The notes under the pieces: generated by a model
The model's input: the letters and a program-made list of their open reading frames with translations, nothing else
Told to the model about the DNA's origin: nothing
Databases searched by the model: none
NCBI GenBank assembly: GCA_033854175.1
Contig: JAWOKN010000158.1
Span: 39,358 to 103,357 of the forward strand
Direction of reading: 5' to 3'
Length of the DNA stretch: 64,000 bases
DNA from: DATKPE01 sp033854175
Lineage (GTDB): Bacteria; Bacteroidota; Ignavibacteria; UBA10030; SZUA-254
Program-made: the position numbers and the translations under genes
In this document: positions 52,261-60,405 of the stretch, piece after piece
How positions within the stretch are numbered: the first letter of the stretch is position 1
Layout of the letters: each line of letters opens with the position of its first letter

Positions 52261-52282
52261 ACACTTTATTAAACTAAAGTAT
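52261..52282 (+). promoter_or_regulatory. Operator 2: inverted repeat at the hisG start
   Basis: ACTTTA (52263-52268) and TAAAGT (52275-52280) flank a 6-base spacer. The 22-base segment matches operator 1 at 19 positions, and its last two bases are the first two of the hisG ATG, exactly as at operator 1. It fills most of the 36-base gap between the repressor gene and hisG. No clear promoter is seen for hisG itself. Confidence 0.75.
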
Positions 52283-53153
52283 GATCAATGCCAACGGAAG
52301 AATAAAACTCGCCATTCAGAAGGAGGGCAGGATTACCGAGGAATCCCAGAACCTGCTCCGGGCAATGGGCCTGGATCTTGAGTTCCGATCCCGATCCCTG
52401 TTCTCTCCCTGCCGGAATTATCCGCTCGATCTTCTCTCGGTCCGTGATGACGATATTCCCGAATACGTCCAGGATGGTGTGAGCGACCTCGGGGTTGTGG
52501 GTGAAAACATCGTCGCCGAAAAATCCGCCCGCGTATCCATTCTTGAAAAGCTCGGCTTCGGAAAATGCCGGCTGGTCATCTGCACACCAAAAACCGGATC
52601 CCTTCGCAACCTCTCCGACCTCAACGGGAAACGGATTGCGACCTCCTATCCGGCGACGGTCCGGCGGTTCCTCAATGAGCGCCATATGACCGCGTCGATC
52701 ATCGAGATTAGCGGTTCGGTGGAAATCACTCCGGCATTGGATGTCGCGGATGCGACATGCGATATTGTTTCGACCGGAAGTACCGCGAGGGTCAATGGCC
52801 TCGAAATTATTCATACGATCATGAATTCGGAAGCGGTCCTGGTTGCACATCCCAGCGTTATGTCTTCAGGGAAGAAAAAGGCGATTGATCATTTTCTTGT
52901 ACGCCTGAGGAGCTGTCTTATGGCCAGGGGGAAGAAATATGTCATGATGAATGCCCCCGCGTCCACTGTCGACCAGATCAAGACCCTCATTCCGGGAATG
53001 AAAAGCCCGACAATTATGCCGCTTGCGGATCCCGCTCTTGTGGCCGTCCATTCAGTCGTCGGTGAGGATATTCTCTGGGATGTCCTTGAACAATTGCGGT
53101 TGTCGGGCGCCACTGATATTGTCATCCTTCCGATTGAAAAACTGATACCCTAG
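52281..53153 (+). CDS. hisG: ATP phosphoribosyltransferase, long form
   Basis: A 290-residue enzyme of the first step of histidine synthesis, condensing ATP and PRPP. KLAIQKEGRI and DLGVVGENIV at the N-terminus, VEITPALDVADATCDIVSTGSTARVNGL (PRPP loop) and a C-terminal domain of about 75 residues, YVMMNAPASTVDQIKTLIPG with PTIMPLAD, which is the ACT-like regulatory domain of the long form. Long HisG is self-sufficient and needs no HisZ, and is normally feedback-inhibited by histidine. There is no Shine-Dalgarno; operator 2 directly precedes the ATG. Confidence 0.95.
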   Translation: MINANGRIKLAIQKEGRITEESQNLLRAMGLDLEFRSRSLFSPCRNYPLDLLSVRDDDIPEYVQDGVSDLGVVGENIVAEKSARVSILEKLGFGKCRLVICTPKTGSLRNLSDLNGKRIATSYPATVRRFLNERHMTASIIEISGSVEITPALDVADATCDIVSTGSTARVNGLEIIHTIMNSEAVLVAHPSVMSSGKKKAIDHFLVRLRSCLMARGKKYVMMNAPASTVDQIKTLIPGMKSPTIMPLADPALVAVHSVVGEDILWDVLEQLRLSGATDIVILPIEKLIP

Positions 53154-53155
53154 AC

Positions 53156-54445
53156 ATGCGAACCTATATTGCCGCACAATTACCGGGGGGTGACTGGCAG
53201 AAGCTTATCCGCCGGCCTGAACCCGTGGACGACGAGGTCACAATGGCTGTCCGGAGGATTATCGAAATGGTTAAGGTGGAGGGCGATCGGGCTATCAGGA
53301 GGCTTACGAGCGAGCTTGATGGTGTCGATATTGAAAATATCCGGATTGACCCCGATCATATCATTACATCAAAAGAAAATATTCCCGGGGATCTGCAAGA
53401 GGCGGTCACTGTGGCTTCGGCGAATATTGAATCTTTTCACCGTGCGCAAAGACCTCCCGCGGTAACCATTGAAACCTCCCCCGGGGTCATCTGCAGGCGG
53501 CTCTGGCGTCCCGTCGAGAAGGTTGGACTCTATATTCCCGGCGGTACGGCGCCATTGCTGTCGACCGTTCTGATGCTGGGAATTCCTGCCAAACTTGCCG
53601 GTTGTCCGAGAATTATTCTCTCGACACCTTCTGCAAAAAACGGACACGTACCACATGAGATTCTCTATACCGCAGGGACGTTAGGCATTACGGAGGTTTA
53701 TGCAATAGGTGGAGCACAGGCGATTGCCGCAATGGCCCTTGGAACGGAGTCAATCCCCCGTGTCGATAAGATCTTCGGACCGGGCAACAGGTTTGTATCG
53801 GCCGCGAAATCACTTGTAACCCAGCCGCCGTATAATGTCTCCATCGATGTCACCGCAGGGCCAACCGAGTTGCTCATCCTGGCAGATGATTCTGCCAATC
53901 CGTCTTGGATTGCCGCTGATCTGCTTTCACAGGCCGAGCATGGCCCTGGTTCTCAGGTTGTTCTGGTGACGGACTCTGAACTTCTCATCGATCAGGTCAA
54001 GAAGGAATGCGAGCGCCAGCTTCAGGGTCTTTCACGAAAGGGCTTCATCATGAGGGTCATGGAGGAGAGTTTTTCTCTGCTTGTCGCTTCACTTGAGGAA
54101 GGTATCGCGTTTGCAAATGATTATGCTCCTGAACATCTGCAGCTTGCGACCGCTCATGCCGAAGATTATCTCGGCCGGATTCAGCATGCAGGTGCGGTGT
54201 TCATCGGTTCATTAAGTTCGGTTGTATTTGGTGATTACGCCTCGGGACCCAATCATACATTACCGACGGGAGGGATCGCTCGTGCAACCGGTGGTGTGAC
54301 GATTGAGAGTTATATGAAGTCGATGTCTGTCCTGGAAATGAGGAAAGAGGGATGCACCGCATTACATCCGGTGGTCGAAACTCTCGCCCGTGCAGAAGGG
54401 TTGGACGCCCATGCTCGTGCCGCGGCCGGTAGGGGGACGTGGTGA
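53156..54445 (+). CDS. hisD: Histidinol dehydrogenase
   Basis: A 429-residue zinc and NAD enzyme that oxidises L-histidinol to histidine in the last two steps of the pathway. Recognised by VGLYIPGGTAPLLSTVLMLGIPA, AIGGAQAIAAMALGTESIPRVDKIFGPGN, AGPTELLILAD, DLLSQAEHGPGSQ (zinc Gln/His) and YAPEHLQL, GPNHTLPTGG (catalytic and zinc His). It starts 2 bases after hisG and its stop overlaps the hisC ATG by one base. Confidence 0.96.
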   Translation: MRTYIAAQLPGGDWQKLIRRPEPVDDEVTMAVRRIIEMVKVEGDRAIRRLTSELDGVDIENIRIDPDHIITSKENIPGDLQEAVTVASANIESFHRAQRPPAVTIETSPGVICRRLWRPVEKVGLYIPGGTAPLLSTVLMLGIPAKLAGCPRIILSTPSAKNGHVPHEILYTAGTLGITEVYAIGGAQAIAAMALGTESIPRVDKIFGPGNRFVSAAKSLVTQPPYNVSIDVTAGPTELLILADDSANPSWIAADLLSQAEHGPGSQVVLVTDSELLIDQVKKECERQLQGLSRKGFIMRVMEESFSLLVASLEEGIAFANDYAPEHLQLATAHAEDYLGRIQHAGAVFIGSLSSVVFGDYASGPNHTLPTGGIARATGGVTIESYMKSMSVLEMRKEGCTALHPVVETLARAEGLDAHARAAAGRGTW

Positions 54446-55488
54446 TGGTCGAATCCCTCATCAGGGAGCATTTTCGGAATTTTCAGCCATACCGCTCCGC
54501 GCGCAGCACGATCCGTTCGGCGAAAGTGTTCCTCGATGCCAATGAACTTCCTTGGAGAAATTCTTCCCACTATAAACATCTCAGTTTAAACCGGTATCCC
54601 GATCCCTTCCAGAAAGAATTACGGGCTCATCTCGCCCGCCGGCATCATGTACCGCCAGAAATGGTCTTTACCGGGGTCGGATCCGATGAAATCATCGATC
54701 TCATCATCCGCCTGTTCTGCGATCCTGCACATGACCGTGTCCTTGTTTGTGATCCGACCTATGGCGTTTACCGTGTTGCGGCGGAAGTCAACGCTGTGGA
54801 TGTCGTCTCCTGTGAGCTCAACGAGGATTTTCAGGCCGAGGCCCAACGGATACAGGAGCTTCAATCCGGTGCGGTAAAGGTGATCTTTTTATGTTCCCCA
54901 AATAATCCGACCGGAAATCTTCTCCGGAGAAGGGATATAGTGGACGTGTGCAGGAATTCTGAGTGTATTGTTGTCGTCGATGAGGCGTATATCGATTTTG
55001 CGGGCCCGGGAAAGTCGGTCATCGGTGATGTCCTCGGAAGAGAAAACCTGATTGTGCTGCGGACGATGTCGAAGGCATTCGGGCTGGCGGGAATCCGCCT
55101 TGGTTATTGCATCGCCGATCCCAGGGTGGTTGAGTATCTGCTGAAAATCAAGGCTCCCTATAATATCAATTCGGTCACGGCGGACCTTGCCGTGAAGGCG
55201 TTGGGGAAGCCTGCATCTCTGAAAAAAAATATCGAGAGGGTCGTCCGACAACGTTCATTGTTGATTCAAGGGCTGAAAAGGCTGGATCATGTCGTGGAGG
55301 TCTATCCCAGCGATGCGAATTTTCTTCTGGTTCGGTTTCAAAATGCCGAGGCGGTCTACAGCCGGCTTTTAAAAATTGGGATCGTTCTACGGAAACGCAA
55401 CGACGAGCGTTTACGGGGTTGTCTGAGAATAACGGTGGGGACTGCGGAAGAAAACCGGTTACTCATGAAGGAATTGCAGAGAATATGA
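54445..55488 (+). CDS. hisC: Histidinol-phosphate aminotransferase
   Basis: A 347-residue PLP enzyme converting imidazole acetol phosphate to histidinol phosphate. Key segments: VFLDANELPW, NRYPDPFQKELRAHLA, VGSDEIIDLIIRLFC, FLCSPNNPTGN, VVVDEAYIDFAG and the Schiff-base Lys in LRTMSKAFGLAGIRLGY. The ATG at 54445 overlaps the hisD stop (TGATG); two GTG codons just upstream are possible but less likely. Its stop overlaps the next gene's ATG. Confidence 0.95.
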   Translation: MVESLIREHFRNFQPYRSARSTIRSAKVFLDANELPWRNSSHYKHLSLNRYPDPFQKELRAHLARRHHVPPEMVFTGVGSDEIIDLIIRLFCDPAHDRVLVCDPTYGVYRVAAEVNAVDVVSCELNEDFQAEAQRIQELQSGAVKVIFLCSPNNPTGNLLRRRDIVDVCRNSECIVVVDEAYIDFAGPGKSVIGDVLGRENLIVLRTMSKAFGLAGIRLGYCIADPRVVEYLLKIKAPYNINSVTADLAVKALGKPASLKKNIERVVRQRSLLIQGLKRLDHVVEVYPSDANFLLVRFQNAEAVYSRLLKIGIVLRKRNDERLRGCLRITVGTAEENRLLMKELQRI

Positions 55489-56576
55489 AAGTGGTCTTTA
55501 TCGATCGCGACGGAACGATGATCCGTGAGCCCAGGGATAAGCAAATTGACACACTTGAAAAGCTCGAGCTGGTTCCCGGAATCATTTCAGGTCTCCGTCA
55601 ACTCAAAGATGCGGGATTTTTCCTCGTTATGGTGAGCAACCAGGACGGCTTGGGAACGCGTCGATATCCAAAAAAGGCATTTTCACGGGTTCAGGATAAG
55701 CTCCTGGCGCTACTGGCCGGAGAGGGGATTGTTTTTGACAAAATCTCTATATGCCCGCACCGGGCGGATGACGGCTGCTCATGCAGGAAACCGAAGACCG
55801 GCCTTGTCGATGAATTTCTCCGGTCGCACCGGATTGATCGCGGGAATTCTTTTGTCCTGGGTGATCGAGAGACTGATGTGCTTTTCGCAAATAATATCGG
55901 CGTGCGATCCGTCAGGTTATGCGAGGGGAAGAAGACCGATGCGGAATTTTCCGCGGGGAGTGTGATTGATGCCTGCCGGTATATCAGCCGTTCAGCCCGC
56001 ACGGCGGTCGTTCACCGGGTTACGCATGAAACATCGATCGATGTCCGTGCGGTTCTTGATGGAACCGGCGATTCTCACATTACGACCGGAATTGGATTTT
56101 TTGATCATATGCTGGCACAGCTTTCTCGTCATTCCACAATCGATCTGGATGTGACGACGATCGGTGACCTCGATGTTGATGAACATCATTCAGTTGAAGA
56201 CACGGGGATTGCCCTCGGGCAGGCAATCAGGCTGGCACTGGGCAGCAAGCGGGGGATTCGGCGGTTTGGTTTTTCGGCTCCCCTGGATGAGGCGATCGCC
56301 GAGGTCATCATCGATCTCAGCGGGAGGAGTTACCTCGCCTTTGCATGTTCGTTTAGACGTGAACGGATCGGGCAGTTTCCGACAGAATTGGTGGAAGACT
56401 TTTTTCACGCCTTTGCAAACGGCCTGGGGGCGACGATGCATATTCGCTGTCATGGTCGGAACGATCATCATAAAATTGAGGCAATATTTAAAACTGTTGC
56501 TCAGGCCCTCCTGCAGGCGGTCACTGTCGATCCGGCAAGACGACATCTGGTACCATCGACGAAAGGATTGTTGTGA
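55485..56576 (+). CDS. hisB: Bifunctional histidinol-phosphatase/imidazoleglycerol-phosphate dehydratase
   Basis: A 363-residue fusion. Residues 1-165 are a HAD-type phosphatase: FIDRDGTM with D7 and D9, VSNQDG, the zinc loop CPHRADDGCSCRKPKTG and VLGDRETD. Residues about 178-363 are the dehydratase, with VLDGTGDSHITTGIGFFDHMLA, DVDEHHSVEDTGIALG and HGRNDHHKIEAIFK supplying the manganese His residues. This NB fusion is also seen in enteric bacteria and many Bacteroidota. The start at 55485 overlaps the hisC stop (ATGA); a longer frame to 55419 would sit inside hisC. Confidence 0.96.
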   Translation: MKVVFIDRDGTMIREPRDKQIDTLEKLELVPGIISGLRQLKDAGFFLVMVSNQDGLGTRRYPKKAFSRVQDKLLALLAGEGIVFDKISICPHRADDGCSCRKPKTGLVDEFLRSHRIDRGNSFVLGDRETDVLFANNIGVRSVRLCEGKKTDAEFSAGSVIDACRYISRSARTAVVHRVTHETSIDVRAVLDGTGDSHITTGIGFFDHMLAQLSRHSTIDLDVTTIGDLDVDEHHSVEDTGIALGQAIRLALGSKRGIRRFGFSAPLDEAIAEVIIDLSGRSYLAFACSFRRERIGQFPTELVEDFFHAFANGLGATMHIRCHGRNDHHKIEAIFKTVAQALLQAVTVDPARRHLVPSTKGLL

Positions 56577-57163
56577 TCGGGGTGGTTGATTACGAAGCGG
56601 GTAATATCCGATCGGTGGCTAACGCTTTATCTGCAATTCAGGTTCCCTATGTCATATCTGCAGAACAGAAACTGCTCGCATGTTGCCGCGGGATCATCCT
56701 GCCGGGTGTGGGGGCTGCACCCGGAGCACTGAAATCGTTGGTGGAAGGGAACATCGATTCGTTTCTTTGCAAAACAACGAGGCCGGTCCTAGGTATTTGT
56801 CTTGGAATGCAGATTCTGTACGAGAGGTCAGAGGAAGGTGATACATCCTGTCTTGGTATAATCCCGGGAAAAGTGATGCGCCTTTCATCGGAGAGCGTCA
56901 AAATACCCCATATGGGCTGGAACGAGGTGCGCTTCCGGGGAAATTCCCCGCTCTGGACCGGTATCAGCGAGGGGTCGTTTTTTTATTTTGCCCACTCGTA
57001 CGTCGTGAGTGTCGGAGAGCAGACAATTGCCGAGACCGATTGTGGGATGACCTTCTCAGCTGCGATCCGCTATAAAAATTATTATGGCGTTCAGTTTCAC
57101 CCGGAAAAGTCGGGGAGTGACGGGCTGAGAATTTTGAAGAACTTCGAAGCCCTATGCAGATAA
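56573..57163 (+). CDS. hisH: Imidazole glycerol phosphate synthase, glutamine amidotransferase subunit
   Basis: A 196-residue class I glutaminase that feeds ammonia to HisF. VVDYEAGNIRSVANAL at the N-terminus, the nucleophilic Cys in LGICLGMQILYERSEEG, IPHMGWNEVRF and the His/Glu of the triad in YGVQFHPEKSG are all present. A GTG start overlaps the hisB stop by 4 bases, and the 3' end overlaps hisA by 10 bases. Confidence 0.95.
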   Translation: MIGVVDYEAGNIRSVANALSAIQVPYVISAEQKLLACCRGIILPGVGAAPGALKSLVEGNIDSFLCKTTRPVLGICLGMQILYERSEEGDTSCLGIIPGKVMRLSSESVKIPHMGWNEVRFRGNSPLWTGISEGSFFYFAHSYVVSVGEQTIAETDCGMTFSAAIRYKNYYGVQFHPEKSGSDGLRILKNFEALCR

Positions 57164-57873
57164 TCCCTGCAATTGATATTTTTGAGAAGCAGTGCGTCCG
57201 GCTGACGCGGGGCGTGTTTTCAGAGCTCACAGACTATGGGCTTGATCCCGGCTTCGTGGCAGAACGTTTTATAACGGAGGGTGCCACATATCTTCATGTT
57301 GTAGATCTTGAAGGGGCAAGAAAAGGGTGCGTGGTAAACTGGGAATCAATCGAGGCTGTTGCATCCGCAGCGTCCGGACGTTTGGAGGTTGGGGGCGGGG
57401 TCCGAACAGACCGGGAGATTGACAGGCTGCTTTCCTTGGGAATCGACCGCGTTGTACTCGGGAGTATTGCGCTGAAAGCGCCGGAGACGCTCCGGCTCTG
57501 GGTTAAGCGGTACGGGGGGGATAGAATATGCGCAGCACTCGACGTGAAGGATAATGGGATCGCCTACGCCGCCTGGCAGAAAGTTGACAGAAGAAATATT
57601 CACGATGGCGTAAAGATTTTCATCGATGCAGGCGTGCATGCCGTACTCTCGACGGATATTACACGAGATGGTCTGATGGCTGGACCGAACCTTGAGCTCT
57701 ATTCCGGACTGGTAAAGGCCTATCCGTCGTTGGAGTGGATAGCATCTGGCGGCGTCCGGTCGAAAGGGGATCTTGATGTTCTGCGAATGACGGGGGTTCA
57801 TGGAGTGGTGATTGGGAAGGCATTATACGAGGGTCATGGTACATTGAAGGATTATCTGGCTGGATCATGCTAA
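57154..57873 (+). CDS. hisA: ProFAR isomerase
   Basis: A 239-residue TIM barrel that isomerises ProFAR to PRFAR. Catalytic Asp residues are in IIPAIDIFEKQCVRL (D8) and STDITRDGLMAGPN; phosphate loops are VGGGVRTDREID and ASGGVRSKGD. The half-barrel repeat with HisF is evident. It overlaps hisH by 10 bases and hisF by 7 bases. Confidence 0.95.
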   Translation: MQIIPAIDIFEKQCVRLTRGVFSELTDYGLDPGFVAERFITEGATYLHVVDLEGARKGCVVNWESIEAVASAASGRLEVGGGVRTDREIDRLLSLGIDRVVLGSIALKAPETLRLWVKRYGGDRICAALDVKDNGIAYAAWQKVDRRNIHDGVKIFIDAGVHAVLSTDITRDGLMAGPNLELYSGLVKAYPSLEWIASGGVRSKGDLDVLRMTGVHGVVIGKALYEGHGTLKDYLAGSC

Positions 57874-58622
57874 CGAAACGGATTATACCCTGTCTTGACG
57901 TTCTCGACGGACGTGTGGTGAAAGGGAAACGGTTCCGGAATCTGACCGATGTCGGTGATCCGGTAGATCTGGCTTCGCGTTATTCGGACGAAGGGGCGGA
58001 CGAGATCGTTCTTCTGGATATTTCCGCCTCTCTAACGGGACGTAAGCCCTTCTTTCATGTCGTGGAACGAGTCGCCCGGACAGTCGCGATCCCCTTAACG
58101 GTCGGAGGAGGGATCAGAACGCTTGAGGATATTCTCACTCTCCTTCAGAGTGGGGCGGACAAGGTATCACTGAACTCGGTCCTCACGCGTGAGCCGGAGA
58201 TCCTGATGGGTGCCGCCGTACGGGTCGGTTCGCAGGCGCTGGTTGCCGCCATCGATGTGGAGCGGAGAAATGGACATTGGGACGTTTATGTCAAAAGTGG
58301 CACCCAACCGACTCCATACGATGCCATTGAATGGTCAAAAAAGGTTGTCAATTGTGGTGCAGGTGAGATTATGTTGACATCCATTGACAGTGATGGGATG
58401 AAAGGTGGATACGATATCGGCTTATTGAAGGCCATATCGTCCGCCGTCTCTGTGCCGGTTATCGCTTCTGGGGGTGCGGGGGCGGTGCATCATATGAGGG
58501 ATGCGCTCGTTGCTGGCGATGCCGATGCGGTGCTGGCTGCAAGCATATTCCATTTCCGGGAATTCAGTATCATGCAATTAAAACAGTATCTTCGGGATGA
58601 AGGAGTGCCGGTGCGTATATGA
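57867..58622 (+). CDS. hisF: Imidazole glycerol phosphate synthase, cyclase subunit
   Basis: A 251-residue TIM barrel that closes the imidazole ring, giving imidazole glycerol phosphate and AICAR. Catalytic Asp residues are in IIPCLDVLDGRVVKG (D11) and AAIDVERRNGHWDVYVKSG; LTSIDSDGMKGGYD and ASGGAGAVHHM are further family blocks. It overlaps hisA and hisI and works as a complex with HisH. Confidence 0.97.
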   Translation: MLTKRIIPCLDVLDGRVVKGKRFRNLTDVGDPVDLASRYSDEGADEIVLLDISASLTGRKPFFHVVERVARTVAIPLTVGGGIRTLEDILTLLQSGADKVSLNSVLTREPEILMGAAVRVGSQALVAAIDVERRNGHWDVYVKSGTQPTPYDAIEWSKKVVNCGAGEIMLTSIDSDGMKGGYDIGLLKAISSAVSVPVIASGGAGAVHHMRDALVAGDADAVLAASIFHFREFSIMQLKQYLRDEGVPVRI

Positions 58623-59233
58623 CGGATATCATCAATTTTGACAAGCTCAACGGTATCGTGCCCGCGATCGTCCAGGATGCGAATGATGGAACGGTTTTAA
58701 TGCTTGGGTTTATGAATCGCGAGGCGCTGCTGCGGACTATTGAAGAAGGGGAAATTGTCTTCTGGAGCCGCACGAAGAACAGGTTGTGGAAGAAGGGGGA
58801 AACCTCGGGAAATTATCTCCGTGTCGTCTCGGTATGCACGGATTGTGATAATGATGCGCTCCTTATCACGGCACAACCTTCCGGACCGGTTTGTCATACT
58901 GGAGCAAGGAGTTGTTTTTCCGCAGAACCATTGCCGGGACTCCCCAGGCTTTACCAGCTTTGGATGACGATAAAAGATCGAAAACAGCACAGACCTGCGG
59001 GTTCCTACACAACGGAATTGTTTGCATCGGGGATGCCGCGAATCGCTCAAAAGGTCGGTGAAGAGGCTGTCGAATTGGCGATTGCCGCCCAACATCCCGA
59101 CCCACGACGCATCATCGAAGAAACGGCGGATCTTGTCTATCATGTTCTTGTGCTCCTTGCGGAGAAGGGGATCGAGGTGGGAGAGATCGCAGATGAGCTT
59201 GAAAGGCGGAAGGGAAAAGGGAACACGAGGTGA
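58619..59233 (+). CDS. hisI: Bifunctional phosphoribosyl-AMP cyclohydrolase/PR-ATP pyrophosphatase
   Basis: A 204-residue HisIE fusion. Residues 1-110 are the cyclohydrolase: FWSRTKNRLWKKGETSGN, the zinc-binding CTDCDNDALL and GPVCHTGARSCF. Residues about 120-204 are the pyrophosphohydrolase (MazG-type helices): QKVGEEAVELAIAAQ and IIEETADLVYHVLVLLAEKGI. It carries out the second and third steps of the pathway and ends the operon. It overlaps hisF by 4 bases. No intrinsic terminator is seen within the next 257 bases. Confidence 0.95.
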   Translation: MTDIINFDKLNGIVPAIVQDANDGTVLMLGFMNREALLRTIEEGEIVFWSRTKNRLWKKGETSGNYLRVVSVCTDCDNDALLITAQPSGPVCHTGARSCFSAEPLPGLPRLYQLWMTIKDRKQHRPAGSYTTELFASGMPRIAQKVGEEAVELAIAAQHPDPRRIIEETADLVYHVLVLLAEKGIEVGEIADELERRKGKGNTR

Positions 59234-59429
59234 CGGCGCCATCTGTGTGCTAGCAGATTTATTTTGCATCCGAATGTGTCCGGATTGACTGGGAGAACGA
59301 TGACGAGGATGCTGCAACCATGGGGGTGGTTCGCCTCCGGATAAAATCGATCAGATATGGCATCTTTTGTTCATATGAATTCAAAAACGTCGGTTATCCC
59401 CAAACTCGCGCTCATTTCCGGATCACCCT

Positions 59430-59458
59430 TTGAGTTTTCTCCCAAAATATTTTATATT
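59430..59458 (+). promoter_or_regulatory. Sigma70-type promoter of the ATP-grasp/GH13 unit
   Basis: TTGAGT at 59430-59435 and TATATT at 59453-59458 are separated by 17 bases. Transcription would begin about 25 bases before the ATG at 59491. This makes the ATP-grasp/GH13 unit separate from the his operon. The rest of the 59234-59490 gap shows nothing convincing. Confidence 0.6.
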
Positions 59459-59490
59459 GCACCGGTTTAACATCCTCGAGCTGGTCATTA

Positions 59491-60405
59491 ATGCGGAAAT
59501 ACGATCTCGCAATTGCATGGAATTGGGAATTCGATCGGGAGTTCGTATTCGGCATCGAGCGGGAGTGTCATCAGCTGGATATCTCAACCTATCGGATTGA
59601 TACGGAACATCTTCCCACTGTTTTAAAACAGCTCAAGGAACATTCACTGAAATTTCTGGGGTTCTTCGATCGTGCGACCGATGCGGATCCTGAATTCCTG
59701 CCGCTTGTCCACTGGATGGTCGAGCATGCGGTCTATTATATCAATCCTCATCAGCGGGTTGTCCATGCGATCGACAAGGCCACGATGCATCTCGAGTTTA
59801 TTTCGCACGGGTTGTACGTTCCCGATACGGTCATCTTGCCGCCGTATAATGAACACAAAGAGTATCCTCTCAAAGATGGCGATATTGAACGACTGGGAAA
59901 ACCGTTTGTGATAAAACCCGCCAACACCACCGGGGGAGGCACCGGGGTAAAGCTTCATGCGAAAAACCTGGAAGATATAATGCACGCGCGGCAGGAACAC
60001 AAGAACGACAAGTATCTTGTGCAGAAGATGATTAAACCGAAAAACCTCGACGGTAAGAGAGCCTGGTTCCGTGTGTACTATGCGCTAGGTGAGATCATCA
60101 TATGCTGGTGGGATGATAAAACGCACAAGTATTCCATCCTTACGGATGAAGATGAACAGCGGTATCGGCTGGCCGTTCTGCGTGAGATCATGTCGACTAT
60201 CCAGGGAGTGTGCCTTCTGGATTTTTTTTCGTCGGAGATAGCCCATACCGAGGACGGACAGTTCATTATTGTCGATTATGTGAACGAGGTCTGCGATATG
60301 CGGTTGCAGTCGCATTACTCAAACGGGGCGCCTGATGCCATCGTGCACCGCATCGAGAGACTGATTGCGCATGAAATCGCACGGCATCTCCGCGGGACCA
60401 CATGA
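59491..60405 (+). CDS. ATP-grasp domain protein
   Basis: A 304-residue protein with an ATP-grasp fold over about residues 100-290: PFVIKPANTTGGGTGVKLH is the glycine-rich ATP loop, YLVQKMIKP the hinge strand, and FIIVDYVNEVCDMRLQS carries the metal-binding Asp/Asn/Glu set. It resembles RimK/glutathione-synthetase-like ligases that form amide or similar bonds through acyl-phosphates, but the substrate is unknown. There is no signal peptide. Its stop overlaps the GH13 gene's start by 4 bases (ATGA), so the products are probably made in fixed ratio and may act in the same pathway. Confidence 0.83.
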   Translation: MRKYDLAIAWNWEFDREFVFGIERECHQLDISTYRIDTEHLPTVLKQLKEHSLKFLGFFDRATDADPEFLPLVHWMVEHAVYYINPHQRVVHAIDKATMHLEFISHGLYVPDTVILPPYNEHKEYPLKDGDIERLGKPFVIKPANTTGGGTGVKLHAKNLEDIMHARQEHKNDKYLVQKMIKPKNLDGKRAWFRVYYALGEIIICWWDDKTHKYSILTDEDEQRYRLAVLREIMSTIQGVCLLDFFSSEIAHTEDGQFIIVDYVNEVCDMRLQSHYSNGAPDAIVHRIERLIAHEIARHLRGTT

